This document shows, piece after piece, positions 26,276 to 33,397 of a DNA stretch of 38,259 nt (position 1 is its first letter; each line of letters starts with the position of its first letter). The translations under genes were made by a program, and so were the position numbers. The DNA lies in NCBI GenBank assembly GCA_031423635.1, contig JANPFX010000049.1:1-38259 (forward strand), written 5' to 3'. The DNA is from JANLQX01 sp031423635. Lineage in GTDB: Bacteria > Actinomycetota > Acidimicrobiia > Acidimicrobiales > JANYDT01. Under the pieces are notes generated by a model. That model searched no databases and was not told where the DNA came from. It saw only the letters and a program-made list of their open reading frames with translations.

Positions 26276-26347
26276 GGTCGGCCTCTCGGACGCTCGCCGT
26301 AGCGATCAGATCTTCCGTCCCGTGACCCCGATCACCAGAGCACGTCG

Positions 26348-26353
26348 TACGAT
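26348..26353 (+). promoter_or_regulatory. Probable -10 box of leaderless TIGR03086 gene
   Basis: TACGAT is followed by 6 nt and the ATG at 26360. There is no Shine-Dalgarno sequence. Confidence 0.45.
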
Positions 26354-26359
26354 TCATCG

Positions 26360-26905
26360 ATGGATCAGCTCGCTCTGCACCGCCGCGCCCAGGACATCTT
26401 TCAAGCGACGGTTGGCGGCGTCGGCGTCGACCAGTTGCACCTCCCGACGCCCTGCGAGGGCTGGTCTGTCGCCGACCTGGTCGACCACGTCGTCGGCGGC
26501 AACACGTGGGTGCAGGGGCTCGCCGGGCGGCGGCCGATCACCGGTCCCGAGGATGACAAGGTGACCGCTCTTGCCATGTCGGCGGACGCCGCTCACGAAG
26601 TGTTCGCTGCCGAGGACGGACTCTCCCGGATGTTCGAGCTCCCCTTCGGCACCATGCCGGGCGTGGCCTTCATCGGATTGCGAACCAACGATGTCTTCAC
26701 GCATGCGTGGGACCTCGCCAAGGCGACCGGTCAGTCGACCGACCTCGATCACGAGCTCGCCGTGGAAGGTCTGAAGGCATCGAGCATGCGGATCCAGCCG
26801 CAGATGCGAAGCGCCGGCGGTCCCTTCGGACCGGAGCAGCCCTGCCCCGAAGGAGCGTCTCCCGCGGATCGGCTCGCGGCGTTCCTTGGCCGTGCCGTCA
26901 ACTGA
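26360..26905 (+). CDS. TIGR03086 family protein (DinB/mycothiol-isomerase-like fold)
   Basis: The 181-residue protein matches the actinobacterial group related to DinB and mycothiol-dependent maleylpyruvate isomerase. It has LPTPCEGWSVADLVDHVVGGN at 28-48, where the last helix carries a conserved metal-ligand His (H43), and DVFTHAWDLAKATGQ near 111-125, with a second His (H115). These are the helices that hold the metal in the four-helix bundle. Members are thought to be thiol-dependent S-transferase-like or metal-binding enzymes, but most have no tested function. It appears to be transcribed alone from a leaderless promoter. Confidence 0.82.
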   Translation: MDQLALHRRAQDIFQATVGGVGVDQLHLPTPCEGWSVADLVDHVVGGNTWVQGLAGRRPITGPEDDKVTALAMSADAAHEVFAAEDGLSRMFELPFGTMPGVAFIGLRTNDVFTHAWDLAKATGQSTDLDHELAVEGLKASSMRIQPQMRSAGGPFGPEQPCPEGASPADRLAAFLGRAVN

Positions 26906-27088
26906 GCGCCGCCTTCTCGCCCAGAGGACACGGGAAGCACCTGTCCCGGAAGCTCACGACCCGGACGCATCACTGTTGCCGATGCATTTTCCGGGATAAT
27001 TGCCGCTCGTCTCCTGCCGGGTGATGGGCGGAGGAACCGGGTGCTCGCCGGGGCGGAGGCGCCGGAAGCGAACGACGCGTCCGGTCTG
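26906..27088. other. Intergenic region between convergent genes
   Basis: These 183 bp lie between two stop codons. I see no open frame with gene-like features and no strong perfect hairpin. Several short GC-rich complementary patches, such as CCCGG-type repeats near 26980-27030, could form weak structures. Confidence 0.4.
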
Positions 27089-28345
27089 TCAGTCGGCGAG
27101 CGTGGTGGCGATGACCGATGAACGTTCAAGCGTGCGATGAACGGGACAACGGTCGGCGATGCGGAGAAGAGCCTCGCGCTGGGCGCCATCGAGCGCGCCG
27201 GCAAGGATGATCCGTCGCTCGAATCGATCGATCATCGTCAGGGCGGCGGACCGTGCCGCTGCCGTCGCCGGCCCTTCGTTGACGCACTCAGCGCAGTCGG
27301 TGGCATGCACCTTTGCTTGAGTCACCTCCACGATCACACGGTCCAACGGCAGACCCTTGCGGTCTGCGTACATCCGCAACGTCATGGAGGTGCAGGCACC
27401 AAGGGCCGCGGCGAGAAGGTCATACGGAGACGGACCGGCATCAAAGCCACCGATTGACACGGGTTCGTCCGCGAGAAACCGATGGCTGCCGGCGACAACC
27501 TGATTGAGGAACGGACCTTGGCGCGACTCAGCGACGACAACGGGCGCTGTCGCTGCGGGAAGCGGTTGTGCCGGATGTTCGTGATCGAGATAGCGCTGAG
27601 CCCATGCGCCGATCGTGAGCGCGGCGAACTCGGCGTCGTCTCGCCGCGTCAGCAGGTGGTCGGCACCATCAACGGCGACGAAACTCTTCGGGTGACGCGC
27701 CGCCTGGAACAGGCGGGCGGCGTTTTCGATTCCCACGACGTTGTCGATGGGCGAGTGAAGTAGGAGGAGTGGCCGCCCGAGCGTTGCCGCGCGTTCCTCG
27801 ACCGAGTGGCGGCTGAGGCCCTCGATGAACGACCGTCCGATGGTGAAGGGACGGCCCCCGATGTCGACCACTCCCCGTCCCGTCCGCTCGATCTCATCGG
27901 TTGAACCGGCTAGCAACCCGAGGATGTGCGAGACGTCCGACGGCGCTCCAATGGTGGCGACGGCTCGTACTTCCGGGATGTCGGCGGCAACGGAGATGAC
28001 TGCGGCTCCGCCCAGGCTGTGACCGATCAGCAGCTGCGGGGCGTGGTGGTTCTCGCGCAGCCAGTCGGCAGCGTTGAGGAGGTCGTCGAGGTTGCTCGAG
28101 AAATCGGTCTCCGCAAAGTCGCCGCCGCTCGCCCCGAGCCCGGTGAAGTCGAATCGGAGAACAGCTATGCCGACCCGGTTCAACTCGGCAGCGATGCGAC
28201 CTGCCGCAAACAGGTCCTTCGAACAGGTGAAGCAGTGGGCGAACAACGCGTATGCCATGGGAGGACCGGCCGGCAGGTCAAGACGGCCTGCGAGGTCGGT
28301 CCCGAGGCTTCCCGTGAAGGTGACGCGAACAGAAGGGGTGGTCAT
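27089..28345 (-). CDS. Alpha/beta-hydrolase-OsmC fusion protein
   Basis: The 418-residue protein joins two domains. Residues 1-260 are an alpha/beta-hydrolase with nucleophile S110 in GHSLGGAA, probable acid D201 and base H230 (DGADHLL). Residues 270-418 are an OsmC/Ohr-type domain with the redox cysteines C318 (ALGACTSMTLRMYA) and C400 (RCPVHRTL), which in this family reduce organic or fatty-acid hydroperoxides. The combination is a recognised fused architecture. A plausible job is to release and then detoxify peroxidised esters (inference). The ATG at 28345 has GGAAGA about 9 nt upstream and overlaps the stop of a possible 21-codon leader ORF. The longer open frame upstream runs into the selenoprotein gene and is not used. 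Confidence 0.9.
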   Translation of the reverse strand: MTTPSVRVTFTGSLGTDLAGRLDLPAGPPMAYALFAHCFTCSKDLFAAGRIAAELNRVGIAVLRFDFTGLGASGGDFAETDFSSNLDDLLNAADWLRENHHAPQLLIGHSLGGAAVISVAADIPEVRAVATIGAPSDVSHILGLLAGSTDEIERTGRGVVDIGGRPFTIGRSFIEGLSRHSVEERAATLGRPLLLLHSPIDNVVGIENAARLFQAARHPKSFVAVDGADHLLTRRDDAEFAALTIGAWAQRYLDHEHPAQPLPAATAPVVVAESRQGPFLNQVVAGSHRFLADEPVSIGGFDAGPSPYDLLAAALGACTSMTLRMYADRKGLPLDRVIVEVTQAKVHATDCAECVNEGPATAAARSAALTMIDRFERRIILAGALDGAQREALLRIADRCPVHRTLERSSVIATTLAD

Positions 28346-28407
28346 GATTTGAAGTCTTCCAGCCCGAAGGAAAGGTGCCCGAAGCGCATGGCTGTCGGGA
28401 ACCGCAT
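28342..28407 (-). CDS. Possible 21-residue leader ORF coupled to the hydrolase-OsmC gene
   Basis: The ATG at 28407 is preceded closely by AGAAGGG and opens a frame of 21 codons, ending MRFGHLSFGLEDFKS. Its TGA overlaps the ATG at 28345 as ATGA. A second in-frame ATG lies at 28389. Such an arrangement could couple translation of the fusion gene to a leader. There is no homology evidence, so this may be chance. Confidence 0.3.
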   Translation of the reverse strand: MRFPTAMRFGHLSFGLEDFKS

Positions 28408-28437
28408 GATCCCTTCTTCGTTCAGCGATCGGTGGCC

Positions 28438-29037
28438 TCAGATCTCGGCCAGGATCTCCTCGTAAGGAATCCGTCCGAGGTCGGTTCCGGCGATGGTGCC
28501 GTCGGCGGCGATCAGCATCCACGCCGGTTGTGCCGGAACGCCAAGTGTTCGCCACGACTTCCCGGTCTTGTCCCACAGCAGCCTGACCGTTGAGACCTTG
28601 GTGCGCGTGCGGAACCGCTGGGCGTACTTCAGGTCGTCCTGGGTGCCGAGACCGATCACGTTGATCTTTGCGAGATTCTGTCGAGCAAACTGCTCAACTC
28701 CGGGGGCTTCCCCGATACACGCGCTTCAATGCGGGGCCCAGAACCAGACGAGCATGGGTTTGGTGCCGTCGAAGGTCGAGGCGAGCGCCACCTGCTTGCC
28801 AGTCTTCACGTCGGTGACGTTCATGACCGGAAGGGGGCTCTTGACCACCTTGGCGACAGCGGACTTCCTGGTCGTGGCTGTCGCAGCTCCGGCGGCGGGG
28901 GCGTGCACCATCGGCGAAAGTAAACCAACGAGCGCGACAGCAACGGTTGCACTGCGGAGGGCTCGCCCGATCGGCGGGCGACGAAGCACCGTAGCCACGT
29001 GCCGGGGCGGGCGAGCGTTCGCGGGGGAAGAGCGCAT
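28438..29037 (-). CDS. Secreted thioredoxin-like protein, probable selenoprotein (UGA in U-S-A-C motif)
   Basis: Reading through one internal UGA (28728-28726, codon 104) gives a complete 199-residue thioredoxin-fold protein. It has a basic N-terminus, a hydrophobic signal or anchor segment (about 29-51), the beta strand MLVWFWAPH, then U-S-A-C107, IGEAPGVEQFARQ, and the cis-proline region GVPAQPAWML near 166-174. The order matches the MPT53/DsbF-TlpA group, where the active site reads W-A/T-P-x-C-x-x-C. The UGA falls exactly on the first redox cysteine, which favours selenocysteine over random damage. A GC hairpin begins 12 nt after the UGA. The ATG at 29037 has AAGGG upstream. A secreted thiol-disulfide oxidoreductase or peroxide-linked role is likely. 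The alternative is a Cys-to-stop mutation, or a sequence error. Confidence 0.72.
28701..28714 (-). other. Candidate bacterial SECIS-type hairpin after the UGA
   Basis: On the minus strand CGGGG-AAGC-CCCCG forms a perfect 5-bp GC stem with a 4-nt loop. The loop starts 17 nt after the UGA, at the lower edge of the 16-37 nt range known for bacterial SECIS elements. The loop has G at its third position; known elements usually have G in the first two, so the match is imperfect. Confidence 0.4.
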
Positions 29038-29178
29038 AGACGACCCTTGCACGGAAATGAGGTTTCGCGGTGCAACCGCTCTCAGCCGTGCCTCAGGAGC
29101 TGACGCGAACAGCGTCCGACCCTTGCCCACAACGATCGCTACTTCGTTCACCCTCGACACGGTGGCTACATTGCGGCC
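29038..29178. promoter_or_regulatory. Divergent promoter region of thioredoxin-like and LLM genes
   Basis: These 141 bp separate two genes read in opposite directions, so both promoters lie here. On the plus side, TACATT at 29167-29172 is followed by 6 nt and the LLM ATG. No clear operator palindrome is seen. Confidence 0.4.
29167..29172 (+). promoter_or_regulatory. Probable -10 box of leaderless LLM gene
   Basis: TACATT is followed by 6 nt and the ATG at 29179, with no ribosome-binding site. Confidence 0.45.
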
Positions 29179-30009
29179 ATGCGATTCGCGCTCTCCACGG
29201 CCCAGCACAAGACGACCTGGGATCGGCTCGACGCCAGTTGGCAGGTTGCCGATGAACTCGAGGTCTTCGAATCGGCCTGGTTGTTCGACCACTTCTATCC
29301 GCTTTTCACCGCCCCCACGGAACCGTGCCTCGAGGGATGGACGGCGTTGGCAATGCTGCTCGCCCGTACCTCGCGCATACGCGGCGCGCTGCTGGTGTCG
29401 GCCATGCCGTATCGCCATCCAACCGTTCTGGCCAACATGATCGCCACGATCGACATCGCCTCCGCAGGTCGTCTGGAGATCGGGCTCGGAGCGGGCTGGT
29501 TCGAAGACGAGTGCAGGGCTTACGGGATAGAGCTCGGTACGTTGCGTCAGCGATTCGATCGGTTCGACGAAGGGCTTGAAGTCATCGATTCGCTGCTCAC
29601 GAAGGAGCGCACCACCTTCACCGGTTCGTACTACCAACTCGTCGATGCGCTCCTCATCCCGAAGCCGGTGCAGCAACCCCGTCCGCCCATCTGCATCGGC
29701 GGCCAGGGCGAACAGCGGACGCTTCGAGCCGTTGCTCGATGGGCCGACCACTGGAATGCGCCGGCCCTCGATGCGGAGACGTTCGCCCGGAAGCTCGACG
29801 TTCTGCACCGTCATTGTGCCGACATCGGCCGGGACCCGGTCGCTATCACCGTGTCGAATCTGATCCGCTACGACGGAACCGATGCGGTGCTCGAGCAGAT
29901 CGAACGCTTCGATGGTCTCGGGGTCGATCTGCTTCTGGTGTCGGTGCCATCTCCGCACAACCCCGACGATGTGGCCAGACTCGGCGAGTTGCTTGCCTCG
30001 GTGGGCTGA
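29179..30009 (+). CDS. LLM-class F420-dependent oxidoreductase
   Basis: The 276-residue TIM-barrel protein belongs to the luciferase-like monooxygenase superfamily. In actinobacteria, members with this short form usually bind deazaflavin F420. It shows the N-terminal strand MRFALSTAQH, the segment PYRHPTVLANMIATIDIAS, the conserved glycine-rich LEIGLGAGWFEDE-like block at about 94-106, and PKPVQQPRPPICIGGQGE before the last barrel strands. It would transfer a hydride between F420H2 and an organic substrate that cannot be named. The gene is monocistronic by spacing and has a leaderless promoter pattern. Its antisense strand is a long open frame with no coding signals except for the start of the thioredoxin-like gene beyond 29037. 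Confidence 0.88.
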   Translation: MRFALSTAQHKTTWDRLDASWQVADELEVFESAWLFDHFYPLFTAPTEPCLEGWTALAMLLARTSRIRGALLVSAMPYRHPTVLANMIATIDIASAGRLEIGLGAGWFEDECRAYGIELGTLRQRFDRFDEGLEVIDSLLTKERTTFTGSYYQLVDALLIPKPVQQPRPPICIGGQGEQRTLRAVARWADHWNAPALDAETFARKLDVLHRHCADIGRDPVAITVSNLIRYDGTDAVLEQIERFDGLGVDLLLVSVPSPHNPDDVARLGELLASVG

Positions 30010-30022
30010 GCTCCTCCGTTCC

Positions 30023-30664
30023 TCAGGCGGCGGCGCCCGCGCGGCGCCGGCTCCGGACGCGAAGCACCACGAACGCCGCGATGGCGAGCGCGACGAGGGC
30101 GAGCACAAGGTATTGAAAGCGATCGAGGTAGACGAGTGCGTCCTCGTACCTGTTACCCAAGAGGCGTCCAACGAAGATGAGGAACGCGCTCCAGAGCGCC
30201 GTGCCCGCCGCGCTGTACGCGAGGAACTGGGGGAGGGGCATACGCGTCAGTCCGGCCGGTACCGAAATAAGTGTACGTACTAATGGGATGAAGCGGCCGA
30301 AGAACACGACAGCGCGGCCGCGCCCCACGAACCAGGCGATCGCGCGGTCGAGGTCCTCCTCGCCGAGGAGGGCGTACTTCCCGTAGCGCCGGAGAACGGA
30401 ACGTATGCGCGCTTCTGGTAGGGCGATCCCGATGAAGTAGAAGACCGTCGCGCCGATGAGGGAACCGATCGTCGCCGCGAGGATCGACCACGGCAGCGAC
30501 ATCCTCCCGTCGGCAGTGGCGAAGCCCGCGCCGAGGAGGAAGGGTTCAGACGGAATCGGCGGGAACACGTTCTCCAGGAACATGATGATGGCGAGCCCGG
30601 GGTAGCCGATCGAGTCGACAAGACGCTCACCCCAGCGCACGAACCAGTCGATGAAGGTGCTCAT
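30023..30664 (-). CDS. DedA family membrane protein
   Basis: DedA proteins are inner-membrane proteins; several act as lipid scramblases or flippases and support membrane potential. The 213 residues contain the family motifs ENVFPPIPSEPFLLGAG (31-47), a re-entrant element near the first helix, and FFGRFIPLVRTLISVPAG, the conserved arginine-containing segment in the second half. Four to five membrane helices and a basic C-terminal tail (RVRSRRRAG) complete it. AGGAG lies upstream of the ATG at 30664, though at a longish spacing. It converges with the LLM gene with only 13 bp between stops and has no clear functional partner here. Confidence 0.93.
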   Translation of the reverse strand: MSTFIDWFVRWGERLVDSIGYPGLAIIMFLENVFPPIPSEPFLLGAGFATADGRMSLPWSILAATIGSLIGATVFYFIGIALPEARIRSVLRRYGKYALLGEEDLDRAIAWFVGRGRAVVFFGRFIPLVRTLISVPAGLTRMPLPQFLAYSAAGTALWSAFLIFVGRLLGNRYEDALVYLDRFQYLVLALVALAIAAFVVLRVRSRRRAGAAA

Positions 30665-30769
30665 GCGGTGTGTTGCTCCTGGGGGAAGGACAGCAGGTGT
30701 CGCCGACCCCGTGACTATCGGCGCCGACTACCTGGTACTCAACAGTAAACCGTCGGGTCGATCTGCGGG

Positions 30770-32368
30770 TCAGCGCAGTCCGAGGCGCTCGAACTGGTCC
30801 GATGGCGCTTCGACCAGGTCGAGCGCGTGCACCAGCAACTCCTCAGCCGTCCGTTCCTCCCGGCCGGTGCCGACCCGGTCGTTGCGTTCCGCTGGGTCGT
30901 TGACGACGTTGGTCAGGTGGTTCCCGTCGAACTTCGCGTAGGCCCAGAACGGCAACGCGTCACCGGCGGCGAAGGGCTGACGGATCACCGGTACATCCGA
31001 CCCGGGCATGCGGTCGAGCACGGCGCGATGGTCCGGTGGTGGCATCCTCATGTCGGGAAGCGAATGAACGGGCATCGTTGACCAGCGGTTTGACCACATC
31101 GACAGGGGAGCATTGGCCCCTTGCGGCGCACGTGCGTACTTGGTCCCGTCGGATGCAATGACCTGGAGCTCGCGGCCCCACACGCCCGTCAGAAGGTGAT
31201 CGCGAACGGATGTAGCAGTCCCGTTCAGCAGTGGAGCGAGCGAGCGCCCGTGGGTGCGGTGGGTGATGCGACCTGAGACCCCGAACGCGTCGGCGATCGT
31301 GGCGTGGATGTCGACGTTGGTGGTCAACGCGTCGATGGAGCCGCCCGCGAGTGATGGTGCCCCCGGCCACCACATCAGCAGCGGGGTGTGGCTCAACGTT
31401 TCGCGGATCCACGTGCCCGGCTTGCCCCAGACGTCGTCCTCGCCGAGGTAGTGCCCGTGGTCAGTGGTGACCATGACTGCGGTTGTGTCCCAGAGGTTCT
31501 GCTCGTCGAGTTCGTCGAGGAGCTTGCCGAACCAGTGGTCGATCATGGAGAGCTTCGCTCCGTAGCACGAGCGGATCTGACGGGCGTCTCGCTCGCTGAT
31601 CGCGCCGCTTGCCACTGCGCCGACCTTGTAGGGCGGCCAGATGAGGTGCGGCCCCTCCCACGTGGGGTCGTAGCGATCGGCCCAGTCGTTGGGGGTGTCG
31701 AACGGTTCGTGCGGATCGAACTCGTCGACGAACACGAAGAAGCGATCGTGATGCGCCGCATGGTCACGAAGCCAGCTCGATGCGGCCGACATCGTTCGTG
31801 GTCCGGGGAAATCACCTTCTCCCTTGAACCAGCCGCGGGAGTTGTCGTAGCCCGTCCAGCCGCGGCCGAACGATGGTGTGCCGAGCCACGAAGGATCCGG
31901 GCGCGTCTTCCACGGGTCGCCTTCATGACCACGCTGGTAGTCCCATGCCGTGAAGTCGACGTGGTAGTTCTCCCCGCCGGTTTCGAACAGGTGCGGGTGG
32001 TCGGTGAAGAGGTGCGTGGTGATGCCGCCCTGCCGGAGCGCGTCGGTGATGGGCCGCTCCCACAGCTCGATCGATCCCCATGGGCGCCAGAGGAAGTCGA
32101 GCGCGCCCACGAGGATGTCATGGCGTGCCGGCATACAGGGCAGCGATCCCGTGTAATGCCGATCGAAACGCGTCGCCCGTTGTGAGAAGCGGTCGAGGTT
32201 CGGAGTTTCGAAGCGCTCACCGTCGACTTTGCCGACTGCATCGGCCACGGTTGCCCGGTCGCGGTACGGCCCGATGAGGTGGCGGTTGAGGCTGTCGAGG
32301 AGGATCACCACCATGCGCTGAGGCATCCCGGGCGCAGTGGGATTGGGCTCGACGTGCGGTCCGCTCAT
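30770..32368 (-). CDS. Cys-type sulfatase
   Basis: The enzyme would cleave a sulfate or related ester. The 532-residue product starts with the metal-binding strand VVILLDSLNRHLIGPY and carries the sulfatase signature C78-M-P-A-R82 in LPCMPARHD. The cysteine of CxPxR must be converted to formylglycine, so an FGE enzyme is needed elsewhere in the genome. Further family blocks are FVDEFDPHEPF, MVTTDHGHYLGE (metal ligands D and H) and PLLMWWPG. No signal peptide is visible, so it is probably cytoplasmic. The ATG at 32368 is preceded by TACCGT at leaderless spacing. The open frame continues upstream into a DUF1116 remnant without a stop, but that part is unrelated to sulfatases. Confidence 0.9.
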   Translation of the reverse strand: MSGPHVEPNPTAPGMPQRMVVILLDSLNRHLIGPYRDRATVADAVGKVDGERFETPNLDRFSQRATRFDRHYTGSLPCMPARHDILVGALDFLWRPWGSIELWERPITDALRQGGITTHLFTDHPHLFETGGENYHVDFTAWDYQRGHEGDPWKTRPDPSWLGTPSFGRGWTGYDNSRGWFKGEGDFPGPRTMSAASSWLRDHAAHHDRFFVFVDEFDPHEPFDTPNDWADRYDPTWEGPHLIWPPYKVGAVASGAISERDARQIRSCYGAKLSMIDHWFGKLLDELDEQNLWDTTAVMVTTDHGHYLGEDDVWGKPGTWIRETLSHTPLLMWWPGAPSLAGGSIDALTTNVDIHATIADAFGVSGRITHRTHGRSLAPLLNGTATSVRDHLLTGVWGRELQVIASDGTKYARAPQGANAPLSMWSNRWSTMPVHSLPDMRMPPPDHRAVLDRMPGSDVPVIRQPFAAGDALPFWAYAKFDGNHLTNVVNDPAERNDRVGTGREERTAEELLVHALDLVEAPSDQFERLGLR

Positions 32369-32375
32369 CACACGA

Positions 32376-32381
32376 ACGGTA
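32376..32381 (-). promoter_or_regulatory. Probable -10 box of leaderless sulfatase gene
   Basis: On the minus strand TACCGT is followed by 7 nt and the ATG at 32368. Confidence 0.4.
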
Positions 32382-32422
32382 CCGGGCGGAGTCCAGGTCG
32401 GCGACCTCGCCCCGTGGACTTC

Positions 32423-32457
32423 GGAGGATTTGTTGCTCTCAGAACAACAAATCCTCC
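32423..32457. repeat. Palindromic 3'-end element, copy A
   Basis: GGAGGATTTGTTG (32423-32435) and CAACAAATCCTCC (32445-32457) form a perfect 13-bp stem with a 9-nt loop. It lies between the DUF1116 remnant and the sulfatase start and probably ends the upstream transcript. It is related to copies B and C. Confidence 0.8.
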
Positions 32458-33369
32458 AAACCCTCGAACATGATGCCGTCGCGGCGAATCCAAGGGCCGG
32501 GATGGTGAAGATCGGGTCTGCGGTGATCGTGATGTCGCGCATCGAGATGCTGTGACGGAGCGCGTCCTGCGAAGTCCCGCCGACGAAGCCGACGATGGCC
32601 GGTGCAGCACCCATGGCGATTCCGCCCAGACCGGTGGTCTCCGTGATGGCACTGTCCCCCAGATCGGGGTTGTCGTCGGACGGTCCGTAGCCGGGGAAGT
32701 ACAGCCCGTCGATCATCGCCGCGGGCGCAGTGAACCAACGATCGCCGCTGCCGCTGACCCGGATGCCGAAGCCGACGCCGTTGCGGGCCATGGCGGTCAC
32801 CACCGTCGAGTGGGCGATGCCGCTCGCTGCATCCATCCGGAGTTTGCAGGCCGCCATCGAGAGGTTCAGGAAGAAGTGGTCGTTGCCGCCGATGAAGGCG
32901 AGTGCCCGGGCGGCGACTGCCGGGGTGGAGCTCGTGAGAGCGATCGCGGACGCGATTCGTTTGAGGAACTGCCCGGTCGCTGCGGTGTTGCGGTTGTGCA
33001 GCTCATCGCCCATGGTGAGTGCCTGGGCCATGATCGGCTGGAGTGGGATGCCCCCCATCGAGACCAGCGCGGAGTCGAGAGTCGGGCCGAGTTCGGTCGG
33101 CAGCCACCGCAGCCGATCGAGCACGACTTCGCCGTAGGGCCCCGAAGCGGAGCACCTGGCCGAGCCCCTCGTTGAGCGTGGCAAACGTCTGGGCGCCACG
33201 GGCGGGATCGCCGACGACCCACACCGGCATGCTCGATCCGATCACCCCGGCGATGGGGCCGACGGCGCCGTGGTGATGACACGGATCGAGCGCGATCTCG
33301 CCACTGGCGAGGACACGACTCGCCTCGTCGGGTGTGGACGCCCAGGCTCCGTCGGGTAGTTCGGGCATT
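32439..33369 (-). pseudogene. Decayed DUF1116 (YlbE/YahG-like) gene
   Basis: Two frames together give about 300 residues of the DUF1116 family: ALDPCHHHGAVGPIAGVI, FATLNEGLGQVLRFGA, then YGEVVLDRLRW, IMAQALTMGDELHNRN, AGYGPS-like YFPGYGPSDDNPDLGDSA and GGIAMGAAPAIVGFVGG. The switch occurs near 33137-33143, where one extra C in a GGGCCC-type run breaks the frame. About 170 residues expected at the N-terminus are missing, because the cyclase gene ends at 33398. About 60 expected at the C-terminus are also missing, cut close to hairpin copy A. A further 1-bp shift near 32485-32490 may lead into a tail ending MFEGLEDLLF. Family members occur beside FdrA-like proteins in purine or carbamate metabolism. 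Here it is most likely non-functional. Confidence 0.8.
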
Positions 33370-33397
33370 TTGTGCTCAGGGCAACGGAGACCCCGAA

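Noticed and set aside
28726..28728. UGA as a general sense codon (alternative genetic code)
   Set aside because: Many genes here end in TGA, including ATGA/GTGA overlaps, so UGA is a normal stop.
28726..30171. A 481-residue minus-strand protein ending at the UGA
   Set aside because: Codons before 29037 are antisense to the LLM gene and have no recognisable features; only the last 103 codons belong to the thioredoxin-like protein.
30770..33199. A single 809-residue protein joining DUF1116 and sulfatase
   Set aside because: The sulfatase fold is complete from 32368 and the DUF1116 part is a fragment; the joint passes through a palindrome and has no domain logic.
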